Assembly: GCA_023411615.1 (NCBI GenBank)
Contig: JAEYOR010000003.1
Span: 1-12,687, forward strand
DNA from: Actinomycetes bacterium
Lineage (GTDB): Bacteria > Actinomycetota > Actinomycetes > Actinomycetales > Demequinaceae
Length of the DNA: 12,687 nucleotides
Direction of reading: 5' to 3'
Part shown: piece after piece, positions 6,299-12,554 of the stretch
Layout: each line of letters begins with the position of its first letter
Numbering within the stretch: position 1 is the first letter of the stretch
Made by a program: the position numbers and the translations under genes
The notes under the pieces: generated by a model
Told to the model about the DNA's origin: nothing
What the model saw: only the letters and a program-made list of their open reading frames with translations
Database searches by the model: none

Positions 6299-6862
6299 AT
6301 GGCCAAGCACAATGAGACGGCGCTTCCCGCAATTGAGGAGCCGGGCGGCAAGGGACGTCCCACCCCGAAGCGCAAGGAACAAGAGGCGCAGCGCAAGCGC
6401 CCCTTCATCGTCGATCCGAAGGCGGACCGAAAGGTGCGCCAAGCGCAGGTGCGCGAACGCCGCATGAAAGAGCAGAACGCGCTGATGACGGGCGACGAGC
6501 GCTATATGCCCGCCGAGCACAAAGGGCCCGACCGCAAACTCATCCGCCAGTACATCGATGCACGTACCGGGCTTGGCGAGTTCTTGCTTCCCGTTGCCAT
6601 CGTCTTTGTCATGGTGTCGCTGTTGTTCAATGGCGATCCCAACACTGGCGGCCTCATCGTGCTCGGCTTCTACGTCCTTGTCCTGATCACCGTGGGGGAA
6701 ACGATCTGGGCTCAGCGCCAGTTGAAGAGGCTGCTCGTCGACAAGCTCGGCGACCAAGGTTTGCGACGCGGTTGGCGTCTGTATGCCACGGCGCGGATGC
6801 TCAACATTCGCCGGCTTCGCGTCCCCCGTCCCGTCACCAAGCGGGGCGACTTCCCGGTCTAG
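6299..6862 (+). CDS. DUF3043 membrane protein
   Basis: A 187-residue actinobacterial protein of the DUF3043 family, function unknown. The N-terminal third is very basic and charged (GGKGRPTPKRKEQEAQRKR, then RKVRQAQVRERRMKEQ) and probably cytoplasmic. The GDERYMPAEHKGP and YIDARTGLGEF segments typical of the family follow. Two membrane helices lie at about 97-113 and 119-137. The tail is basic. GAAAGG sits 5 nt before ATG 6299 but only 2 nt before ATG 6296, so the second ATG is preferred. It lies 33 bp after nadA on the same strand and may be cotranscribed with it. Confidence 0.88.
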   Translation: MAKHNETALPAIEEPGGKGRPTPKRKEQEAQRKRPFIVDPKADRKVRQAQVRERRMKEQNALMTGDERYMPAEHKGPDRKLIRQYIDARTGLGEFLLPVAIVFVMVSLLFNGDPNTGGLIVLGFYVLVLITVGETIWAQRQLKRLLVDKLGDQGLRRGWRLYATARMLNIRRLRVPRPVTKRGDFPV

Positions 6863-6899
6863 GCCGGCAACCTCGGTGCGCTCCGCACGTGAGACACAG

Positions 6900-6916
6900 A
6901 CACCGGGTTGCGGTGT
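6900..6916 (+). repeat. Short inverted repeat after the DUF3043 gene
   Basis: ACACCG and CGGTGT flank a 5-nt centre (GGTTG). It could be a weak terminator for nadA-DUF3043 or a second regulator site upstream of the reductase. A still smaller GTGCG/CGCAC hairpin lies at 6876-6888. Neither has a T-tract. Confidence 0.3.
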
Positions 6917-6918
6917 AT

Positions 6919-6930
6919 CGAAACGTTTCG
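6919..6930. promoter_or_regulatory. Palindromic operator, LacI/GalR type
   Basis: CGAAACGTTTCG is a perfect 12-bp palindrome with the central CG and AAACGTTT core common to LacI-family operators in actinobacteria. It ends 20 bp before the -10 element of the aldo/keto reductase, over the -35 region, where a bound repressor would block RNA polymerase. No LacI-family gene is in the window. Confidence 0.6.
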
Positions 6931-6950
6931 GCTCGGGGCCGATGTGGGGT

Positions 6951-6956
6951 TAGTGT
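6951..6956 (+). promoter_or_regulatory. -10 element of the aldo/keto reductase gene (leaderless)
   Basis: TAGTGT, 6 nt, then the ATG at 6963. The GGAG in the spacer is only 2 nt from the ATG and too close to act as a normal ribosome binding site. Confidence 0.5.
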
Positions 6957-6962
6957 GGAGCC

Positions 6963-7976
6963 ATGGTTGCTTACCGCTATCTCGGAAATTCAGGTCTCAA
7001 GATCACTGAACTCACCTACGGAAACTGGATCACCCACGGTTCCCAGGTAGAAAATGACCAGGCCACCGCCTGCGTTCGCGCGGCGCTCGACGCTGGCATC
7101 ACCTCATTCGACACGGCCGACACATACGCGAACACGCGTGCCGAGACCGTGCTCGGAGAGGCCCTCAAGGGTGAGCGCCGTGAGAGCCTCGAGATCTTCA
7201 CGAAGGTCTTCTGGACTACGGGACCAGGGGGCCCCAACGACTCCGGGCTGTCGCGCAAGCACATCATGGAGTCGATCAACGGCTCCCTCAAGCGGCTGCA
7301 GACCGACTACGTGGACCTGTACCAGGCCCATCGCTACGACATCGAGACACCACTCGAAGAGACGATGCTCGCTTTCGCAGACATCGTTCGCCAGGGCAAA
7401 GCGCTGTACATCGGCGTGAGTGAGTGGACTGCCGATCAGATCCGTGAAGGCGCTCGCTACGCCAAGGACCTTGGCTTCCACCTCATCTCCTCGCAGCCGC
7501 AGTACTCGATGCTGTGGCGGGTGATCGAGGACGAGGTCATCCCGGCGTCCAAAGAATGCGGACTTGGGCAGATCGTCTGGTCCCCCGTCGCCCAAGGCGT
7601 CCTCACTGGTAAGTACAAGCCGGGCCAGCCGCCTCCGGCCGGCTCGCGTGCCACCGACACCAAAAGTGGTGCGAGCTTCATTCAGCGTCTCATGCAGGAT
7701 GACTTGCTTGAGCGCGTTCAGAAGCTCCAGCCCATTGCCGATGAGCTTGACCTCACCATGGCGCAGCTCGCGGTCGCCTGGGTGCTTCAGAACGACAATG
7801 TGGCCGCGGCGATCATCGGCGCTTCGCGGCCCGAGCAGATCTCGGAGAACGTCAAGGCATCGGGCGTGACAATCCCTGCGGAATTGATGGCGCGCATCGA
7901 CGACGTGCTCGGAGATGCCATTGTGCGTGACCCCGCCAAGACCCTCGAGGGGATGCCCAAGCAGCGCCCCTCATAG
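6963..7976 (+). CDS. Aldo/keto reductase, potassium-channel beta-subunit-like group
   Basis: A 337-residue NADPH-dependent oxidoreductase of the aldo/keto reductase superfamily, predicted to be cytoplasmic. The N-terminus YRYLGNSGLKITELTYG matches the YRxLGxSGLKVS start of the AKR6/KCNAB-like group. The catalytic tetrad is visible as Asp50 and Tyr55 (FDTADTYANTRAE), Lys81 (FTKVFW) and His123 (YQAHRYD). Later landmarks are YIGVSEWT, QPQYSMLWR, SPVAQGVLTGKY and the cofactor-binding IIGASRPEQISEN. Length is normal. It appears to be a single-gene unit between its own promoter and a very strong terminator. The palindrome over its -35 region suggests repression by a LacI-family regulator, hence a sugar or sugar-derived inducer; the substrate cannot be read from the sequence. 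Confidence 0.93.
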   Translation: MVAYRYLGNSGLKITELTYGNWITHGSQVENDQATACVRAALDAGITSFDTADTYANTRAETVLGEALKGERRESLEIFTKVFWTTGPGGPNDSGLSRKHIMESINGSLKRLQTDYVDLYQAHRYDIETPLEETMLAFADIVRQGKALYIGVSEWTADQIREGARYAKDLGFHLISSQPQYSMLWRVIEDEVIPASKECGLGQIVWSPVAQGVLTGKYKPGQPPPAGSRATDTKSGASFIQRLMQDDLLERVQKLQPIADELDLTMAQLAVAWVLQNDNVAAAIIGASRPEQISENVKASGVTIPAELMARIDDVLGDAIVRDPAKTLEGMPKQRPS

Positions 7977-7984
7977 CGGCATAG

Positions 7985-8029
7985 AGCACAAAGCCCCCGG
8001 CACCTGAGGGTCGCCGGGGGCTTTGTGCT
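7985..8029. terminator. Strong bidirectional terminator after the aldo/keto reductase gene
   Basis: Arms at 7985-8001 (AGCACAAAGCCCCCGGC) and 8013-8029 are perfect 17-bp complements around an 11-nt loop. The stem is GC-rich at its loop end and A/T-richer at its base. It lies between the convergent reductase and pyrD genes and can serve both strands. Confidence 0.9.
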
Positions 8030-8044
8030 TCAAAGGAGAAAACA

Positions 8045-8209
8045 ATGCTTGTACGCCTGGCAGGTGCGTACACCTTCCCTAACGGCCTCTCAGCCGGTTT
8101 GGTTCCCCCCACATCATGTGATTCCACTCACACGCGCGGGGTGAGCACCGCCAGAGAACGACTCAGCCGCGACGGAAGGAACGGCCCCTCGTACACAAGT
8201 GCCGTGTAG
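8045..8209 (+). CDS. Candidate 54-residue small ORF
   Basis: An ATG at 8045 is preceded by AAAGGAG (8032-8038) at an ideal 6-nt spacing, in a stretch otherwise free of genes. The frame runs 54 codons to TAG 8207-8209 and its second half is antisense to the 3' end of pyrD. The product begins MLVRLAGAYTFPNGLSAG and I recognise no family. Third-position GC in the first half is near 50%, unlike the neighbouring genes, and the strong terminator ends only a few bases upstream. It is therefore either a real small gene with an unseen promoter or a chance match. Confidence 0.2.
   Translation: MLVRLAGAYTFPNGLSAGLVPPTSCDSTHTRGVSTARERLSRDGRNGPSYTSAV
8050..8070 (-). terminator. Weak hairpin downstream of pyrD
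   Basis: On the minus strand GTACGC and GCGTAC pair around a 9-nt centre, followed by AAGCATTGTTTTC, which is T-rich. It could help end pyrD transcripts before the stronger terminator at 7985-8029. The rest of 8030-8127 holds only the candidate small ORF. Confidence 0.3.
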
Positions 8210-9156
8210 ACCTGCACCAAGGTGGCACCCGCGTCAAGCATCGCGCGTACGTCGTCGGCAGTCGTCACACCGCCGACGCCAATGAGACACATGTCTGGCC
8301 CTACGGTCGCGCGAAGGCGGGAGATGACCTCGCGCGCCCGCTCGCGAAGCGGGGGGCCGGATAGCCCACCTGGGCCCCGATCGTGATTGATTGTCGTGTT
8401 CGTCGCAACGATCCCATCGAGCCCGAGTTCAACCGCAAGGTCCGCCACCGCGTCGATATCGCCGTCCGCGAGGTCCGGGGCGATCTTGACGAGCAGCGGC
8501 ACTCGCTTACCAGGAGATCCTTCGTCAGCACCCGCACGCGCATGCTCGAGAATCGGCCGCAGCGCCGCAACGGACTGCAAGTCCCGCAGACCCGGAGTGT
8601 TGGGCGACGAGACATTCACGACGAGGAAGTCGGCGTAGGGAGCGAGAACGCGAGCACAGTACGCGTAATCGAGAGCGGCGTCCTCTGGCGTCGTCACCTT
8701 GTTCTTGCCGATGTTGATGCCAATGATTGCCTTCTTGCCGCGACGGGAAGATCGCAACCGTGCAAGCCGCCGTGCGGCAGCGTCGGCGCCATCGTTGTTG
8801 AAACCCATGCGATTGCGAAGTCCCCGCACGTCGAGTTCTCGCCAGGCGCGTGGCAGTTCATTTCCGGGCTGTGGACGTGGAGTGACGGTGCCCACCTCGA
8901 CATGCCCAAAGCCGGCCGCCATCAATCCCTTCACCGCTTGGGCGTCTTTGTCGAGACCCGCAGCAACCCCAAGCGGTGACGAGAAGTGCAATCCAAGCGC
9001 GCTGACGCCAACCGAACTGGGTGCAGGTGGCATGAGTCGCAGCCACCGCGCGATCACCATAAACGGCCAAGCCCACCGGAAGGCGGCAACTGCAACATGG
9101 TGAGCACGCTCGGTGCTCATTCTCAGGATCACCTGACGAAAGAAAACGGCGTACAC
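8128..9156 (-). CDS. pyrD: Dihydroorotate dehydrogenase, quinone-dependent (class 2)
   Basis: This enzyme oxidises dihydroorotate to orotate in pyrimidine synthesis, reducing membrane quinone through FMN. The 342-residue product has the class 2 N-terminal extension, with helices that associate with the membrane (about 1-45). It then has GVAAGLDKDAQAV (63-75), the VGTVTPRPQPGNE segment (88-100), RMGFNNDG (116-123), and the catalytic loop NVSSPNTPGLR with Ser184 as the base. Lys223 in LVKIAPD, Asn253 in ATNTT and the FMN phosphate site GVGGV (293-297) are also present. The start is GTG at 9156, 6 nt after TAGGTT, so the message is probably leaderless. It is divergent from pepA with only 31 bp between the coding regions. 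Confidence 0.96.
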   Translation of the reverse strand: MYAVFFRQVILRMSTERAHHVAVAAFRWAWPFMVIARWLRLMPPAPSSVGVSALGLHFSSPLGVAAGLDKDAQAVKGLMAAGFGHVEVGTVTPRPQPGNELPRAWRELDVRGLRNRMGFNNDGADAAARRLARLRSSRRGKKAIIGINIGKNKVTTPEDAALDYAYCARVLAPYADFLVVNVSSPNTPGLRDLQSVAALRPILEHARAGADEGSPGKRVPLLVKIAPDLADGDIDAVADLAVELGLDGIVATNTTINHDRGPGGLSGPPLRERAREVISRLRATVGPDMCLIGVGGVTTADDVRAMLDAGATLVQVYTALVYEGPFLPSRLSRSLAVLTPRV

Positions 9157-9162
9157 GGCCCC

Positions 9163-9168
9163 AACCTA
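9163..9168 (-). promoter_or_regulatory. -10 element of pyrD (leaderless)
   Basis: TAGGTT on the minus strand, 6 nt, then the GTG at 9156. The expected -35 position (about 9186-9191) lies on the pepA start codon. Confidence 0.5.
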
Positions 9169-9174
9169 TCGGGC

Positions 9175-9180
9175 TAGCCT
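9175..9180 (+). promoter_or_regulatory. -10 element of pepA (leaderless)
   Basis: TAGCCT, 7 nt, then the ATG at 9188, with no Shine-Dalgarno sequence. The expected -35 position (about 9152-9157) lies on the pyrD start codon, and the two -10 elements are 6 bp apart. Confidence 0.5.
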
Positions 9181-9187
9181 TGGGACC

Positions 9188-10639
9188 ATGACCACTCTCA
9201 ATACCCTTGCCGACGTCGTATCGACCGTCGCTTGTGACGCCCTCATCCTGGGCGTGGACAGCACGGGCGCCCCTGTTGACCACCCCCAACTGCCTGCCGA
9301 CGTGCGTGACGCGCTTGCCACGACGGCGTCAGACCTGGAAGCAAGCGGCAAACTCGGCTCTACGGCCGTGCTTCCCGGCGGTCCCACAGCGGCACGTCGA
9401 ATCGTGCTCGTTGGCATCGGCAGCGGCAGCGATGGCGACCTGCGGTTCGCTGCTGGCGCGGCGTCTCGAGCGTGCGGCAAGAAGCCCGGCACAGTGGTCG
9501 TCGCGCTTCCCGCGTCGAACGACACGAGCTATAGCGCGATCGCCGAAGGCGCTCTGCTCGGTTCGTATGTCTTCACGGATTACAAGTCAACTGGAGACGA
9601 CGAGCAAGAGCAGGTGTTCACCGACTGGCTCATCGCCGGTGCTTCCGAGGATGCAATCGAACGCGCAAAGATCATCGCCGGTGCCGTCGCGGGAACGCGC
9701 GACCTCGTCAACACTCCACCCCTCGACCTTTTCCCGGCATCCTTCGCCGATACGGCCACCGGCTACGGCCAGCAGTATGGCTGCGATGTGCGGGTATGGG
9801 AGCCGGAACAGCTCGCGGAGCAGGGATTTGGCGGCATCCTCGGCGTTGGCATGGGCTCGTCTCGGTTGCCGCGCCTCGTCCGCATCGAATGGAAAGGCGC
9901 CGACGCTGCGCAGACCATTGCACTCGTCGGCAAGGGCATCACCTTTGACACGGGCGGAATCTCGCTCAAGCCATCGAAGTCGATGGAGACGATGAAGTCG
10001 GACATGTCCGGTGCGGCAGCCGTCATGCATGTTGTTCTCGCGGCGGCCCGCGCCAAGCTGCCGATCAACGTGGTCGGATGGCTGTGCCTCGCCGAGAACA
10101 TGCCCTCCGGCACCGCTCAGCGTCCCTCTGACGTGCTGCGCACCTACAGCGGCAAGACCGTGGAGGTGCTCAATACGGATGCCGAAGGTCGATTGGTCTT
10201 GGCAGACGGTCTTGCGCGTGCGATCGAGGAACACCCGGACGTGGTGCTCGACATCGCGACACTCACTGGCGCACAAGGACTTGCGCTTGGTACGCGCACG
10301 TCGGGGGTCATGGGCGATGAGGATGTTCGCACCGAGGTCATCGCCGCGGCCACCTCCGTCAATGAAGAGATGTGGCCGATGCCGTTGCCCGAACACCTAC
10401 GTGAGTCGATCGACTCGAAGGTGGCGGATATTCGCAACATCGGTGACCCGAATGGCGGCGGCATGCTGTCCGCCGCGTGGTTCCTCAAGGAGTTTGTCGG
10501 CACTACTCCATGGGCTCATCTCGATATCGCGCGTCCCGCATTCAACGAGGGTGGGGCCTATGGCTACACAGTGCCTGGTGGTACCGGTGCTGGTGTGCGC
10601 ACTCTCTTCCAGTTCTTGGAGAGCCGCGCTGGGGTGTAA
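9188..10639 (+). CDS. pepA: Leucyl aminopeptidase, M17 family
   Basis: A cytosolic dinuclear-metal aminopeptidase that removes N-terminal residues from peptides. The 483-residue length is normal. The C-terminal catalytic domain has all metal and catalytic residues: Lys249 and Asp254 in VGKGITFDTGG, Lys261, Asp272 in SDMSGAA, and Asp331, Glu333 and Arg335 in NTDAEGRL. These are offset by a constant 21 from the E. coli PepA positions I remember. The less conserved N-terminal domain (1-160) matches the family in layout only. The start ATG at 9188 is placed by the -10 spacing. The gene is divergent from pyrD and ended by a strong terminator. In E. coli, PepA is also a DNA-binding regulator of carAB; whether that applies here is unknown. 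Confidence 0.96.
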   Translation: MTTLNTLADVVSTVACDALILGVDSTGAPVDHPQLPADVRDALATTASDLEASGKLGSTAVLPGGPTAARRIVLVGIGSGSDGDLRFAAGAASRACGKKPGTVVVALPASNDTSYSAIAEGALLGSYVFTDYKSTGDDEQEQVFTDWLIAGASEDAIERAKIIAGAVAGTRDLVNTPPLDLFPASFADTATGYGQQYGCDVRVWEPEQLAEQGFGGILGVGMGSSRLPRLVRIEWKGADAAQTIALVGKGITFDTGGISLKPSKSMETMKSDMSGAAAVMHVVLAAARAKLPINVVGWLCLAENMPSGTAQRPSDVLRTYSGKTVEVLNTDAEGRLVLADGLARAIEEHPDVVLDIATLTGAQGLALGTRTSGVMGDEDVRTEVIAAATSVNEEMWPMPLPEHLRESIDSKVADIRNIGDPNGGGMLSAAWFLKEFVGTTPWAHLDIARPAFNEGGAYGYTVPGGTGAGVRTLFQFLESRAGV

Positions 10640-10658
10640 GAAATACATGCCGAACACA

Positions 10659-10692
10659 GCAAAGGCCCCGACGTGCGCGTCGGGGCCTTTGC
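10659..10692. terminator. Strong bidirectional terminator between pepA and the convergent unknown gene
   Basis: GCAAAGGCCCCGAC (10659-10672) and its perfect complement (10679-10692) form a 14-bp stem, extendable by one G-C pair, with a very small loop. TTAT follows on the plus strand and a short T/A-rich run lies on the other side. It lies 20 bp after the pepA stop and 27 bp from the stop of the convergent gene. Confidence 0.9.
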
Positions 10693-10718
10693 TTATGCGG
10701 TGACCGGATTCAACGTCC

Positions 10719-11054
10719 TTACCGCTGGCGGTGCTTCTCATTCCATTCGCGCATCCGCGACGGGTAGCCAGAAAGGTTGACGTCAAAGACCGGAATATTG
10801 AGCTCTTTGGCGACCTTGCGCGCGGCCGTCTCGTCCGGCACTTTGCGCCGGGTCCACTCCCCCGTGTCCGCCACGATCACCATCGTTGTCTGTGTGACAC
10901 GTGTAGCAGGCTCGATAAAGGCCTCGCAGCCTGCGCGCTCGCTCACGAACTGACGGAAGTGACTCATGGTCGCCATCTGCGCCTGCCGCGAAGTGGTGCC
11001 GGTGGGTGCGGGCGAGGCGGAGCCTCGCCGGAATAAACGTGCCAGGAAGCTCAT
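10719..11054 (-). CDS. Conserved-looking hypothetical protein, 111 residues
   Basis: I do not recognise a named family. The ATG at 11054 gives MSFLARLFRRG..., a basic N-terminus followed by a Ser/Thr/Pro-rich linker to about residue 25. A compact domain follows with one Cys (ERAGCEAF), a beta-strand-like TTMVIVADTGEWTRRKVPD and a C-terminal AKELNIPVFDVNLSGYPSRMREWNEKHR. The VAD-GEWTRR and GYPxRMREYN/WN-type ending recall small uncharacterised actinobacterial proteins. No membrane helix or signal peptide is evident. The start is supported by a TACCCT -10 element 7 nt upstream; reading further upstream would run across the divergent lpdA promoter. It converges on pepA at a terminator. Confidence 0.7.
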   Translation of the reverse strand: MSFLARLFRRGSASPAPTGTTSRQAQMATMSHFRQFVSERAGCEAFIEPATRVTQTTMVIVADTGEWTRRKVPDETAARKVAKELNIPVFDVNLSGYPSRMREWNEKHRQR

Positions 11055-11061
11055 GTTGTCT

Positions 11062-11067
11062 AGGGTA
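11062..11067 (-). promoter_or_regulatory. -10 element of the unknown gene (leaderless)
   Basis: TACCCT on the minus strand, 7 nt, then the ATG at 11054, with no Shine-Dalgarno sequence. The surrounding 9-mer TACCCTAGA is the same as upstream of erpA. Confidence 0.5.
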
Positions 11068-11115
11068 ACCATGGGCGGTGCGGTTCGCACTGACCGGCAC
11101 AAATGGCAAGATGGG

Positions 11116-11121
11116 TACAGT
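11116..11121 (+). promoter_or_regulatory. Candidate -10 element of lpdA
   Basis: TACAGT lies 27 nt before the GTG start, leaving room for a leader with the Shine-Dalgarno sequence. A CTGACC 20 bp upstream is a poor -35, so the promoter is tentative. Confidence 0.3.
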
Positions 11122-11132
11122 CCCGTCCTTAC

Positions 11133-11138
11133 AAGGAG
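11133..11138 (+). promoter_or_regulatory. Ribosome binding site of lpdA
   Basis: AAGGAG, 10 nt before the GTG at 11149. The nearer ATG at 11141 is only 2 nt away, out of frame, and stops after three codons, so GTG is the start. Confidence 0.6.
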
Positions 11139-11148
11139 ATATGACCTC

Positions 11149-12534
11149 GTGACCGAGTCCAACCCCCGCTCGTTTGATGTCCTCATCCTCGGCGGCGGCT
11201 CCGGCGGATACTCCGCCGCGCTGCGCGCCTCGCAGCTTGGCCTCACCGTTGGCCTTGTCGAAGAGTCGAAGGTGGGTGGCACGTGCCTCCACAACGGCTG
11301 TATCCCTACCAAGGCGCTGCTTCACGCGGCCGAGGTTGCTGACGAGGCCAAGCATGGCCCGTCAATCGGTGTCCAGACCACTTTCAACGGTGTCGACATG
11401 GCGACCGTCAATACGTACAAGCAGGGCGTCATCGATCGTCTCTATAAGGGACTCCAGGGCCTGGTGAAGTCTCGCAAGGTGACGGTAATCGAGGGCCATG
11501 GCACTCTCGTCGGTCCTGACGCAATCGAGGTGCGCGGAGAGCGTTACACGGGCAAGAACATCGTCCTCGCTTCCGGTTCCTACGCCCGCACGTTGCCGGG
11601 CCTCGAGATCAGCGGCCGCGTCATTACGTCCGATCAAGCTTTGGCGCTCGACTGGGTCCCCCGCACCGCGATTGTTCTCGGTGGCGGCGTCATCGGTGTT
11701 GAGTTCGCCTCCGTATGGAACTCGTTTGGCAGCAAGGTCACCATTGTCGAGGGCTTGCCTCACCTCGTCCCCAATGAAGACGAGTCGTTGAGCAAGGGCC
11801 TTGAGCGTGCCTTCCGCAAGAGCGGGATCGACTTCAAGCTCGGCGCCCGCTTCCAGGGCGTCACCCAGTCCGACGCGGGCGTGGTGGTCACTCTTGAAGA
11901 CGGCACGACTCTCGAGGCAGACGTCTTGCTCGTCGCAGTGGGGCGCGGCCCGCGCACTGCGGGTCTGGGTTATGAGGACCAGGGCATCCGTGTTGACCGC
12001 GGCTTTGTGCTGACTGACGAGCGACTCCACACCGGCGTCGGCAACATCTACGCGGTGGGCGACATCGTCCCCGGTCTGCAACTTGCACATCGCGGCTTCC
12101 AGCAGGGCATCTTTGTCGCTGAGCAGATCGCGGGTCTCAGCCCCCAGCCGATCGTCGAGGCCAATATCCCGCGCGTCACGTACTGCAACCCCGAGGTGGC
12201 GTCCGTGGGCCTTACCGAGGCGAAGGCTAAGGAGCTTCACGGCGCCGACAAGGTGGTCGCGCTCGAGTACAACCTGGGAGGCAATGGCAAGAGCCAGATC
12301 CTTGGCACCCAGGGCTTCATCAAACTGGTCCGCGTGGTCGACGGCCCCGTGGTGGGCGTCCACATGCTCGGCGCACGCGTCGGCGAGCAGATCGGTGAAG
12401 CTCAGCTCATCGTCAATTGGGAGGCACACCCCGAGGATGTCGCCCCCCTCATTCACGCACACCCCACGCAGAACGAGGCACTGGGAGAGGCCCACCTGGC
12501 CCTCGCAGGCAAGCCGCTGCACGCGCACGACTGA
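11149..12534 (+). CDS. lpdA: Dihydrolipoamide dehydrogenase (E3)
   Basis: The E3 flavoprotein of 2-oxoacid dehydrogenase complexes, which reoxidises the dihydrolipoyl groups of E2 and makes NADH. The 461-residue product (GTG start at 11149) has the FAD-binding VLILGGGSGGYSAALRA (11-27) and the redox disulfide Cys46/Cys51 in GGTCLHNGCIPTK. It also has the NAD-binding GGGVIGVEFASVWNSFG near the middle, the second FAD motif YAVGDIVPG, and the C-terminal HAHPTQNEALGE with catalytic His438 and Glu443. Length is typical. It is followed after 20 bp by the E2 gene, which it would serve directly. An in-frame upstream start at 10966 would cross the divergent promoter region and is not credible. Confidence 0.97.
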   Translation: MTESNPRSFDVLILGGGSGGYSAALRASQLGLTVGLVEESKVGGTCLHNGCIPTKALLHAAEVADEAKHGPSIGVQTTFNGVDMATVNTYKQGVIDRLYKGLQGLVKSRKVTVIEGHGTLVGPDAIEVRGERYTGKNIVLASGSYARTLPGLEISGRVITSDQALALDWVPRTAIVLGGGVIGVEFASVWNSFGSKVTIVEGLPHLVPNEDESLSKGLERAFRKSGIDFKLGARFQGVTQSDAGVVVTLEDGTTLEADVLLVAVGRGPRTAGLGYEDQGIRVDRGFVLTDERLHTGVGNIYAVGDIVPGLQLAHRGFQQGIFVAEQIAGLSPQPIVEANIPRVTYCNPEVASVGLTEAKAKELHGADKVVALEYNLGGNGKSQILGTQGFIKLVRVVDGPVVGVHMLGARVGEQIGEAQLIVNWEAHPEDVAPLIHAHPTQNEALGEAHLALAGKPLHAHD

Positions 12535-12538
12535 GACC

Positions 12539-12544
12539 AAGGAG
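12539..12544 (+). promoter_or_regulatory. Ribosome binding site of the E2 gene
   Basis: AAGGAG just after the lpdA stop, 10 nt before the ATG at 12555. The same motif and spacing are used for lpdA. Confidence 0.6.
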
Positions 12545-12554
12545 ACAGTCCACC

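Noticed and set aside
5597..6757. Long minus-strand open frame of about 386 codons opposite nadA and the DUF3043 gene
   Set aside because: It spans two well-supported plus-strand genes and their intergenic gap, with no start signal or recognisable motif.
10966..11148. N-terminal extension of LpdA
   Set aside because: It would cross the divergent promoter and the start of the unknown gene; the FAD motif begins close to GTG 11149, which has a Shine-Dalgarno sequence.
11055..11312. N-terminal extension of the 111-residue protein
   Set aside because: It would run antisense through the lpdA start; the ATG at 11054 has a well-spaced -10 element.
11362..12540. Long minus-strand open frame of about 392 codons opposite lpdA
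   Set aside because: It is antisense to an unmistakable dihydrolipoamide dehydrogenase; its length is a composition effect.
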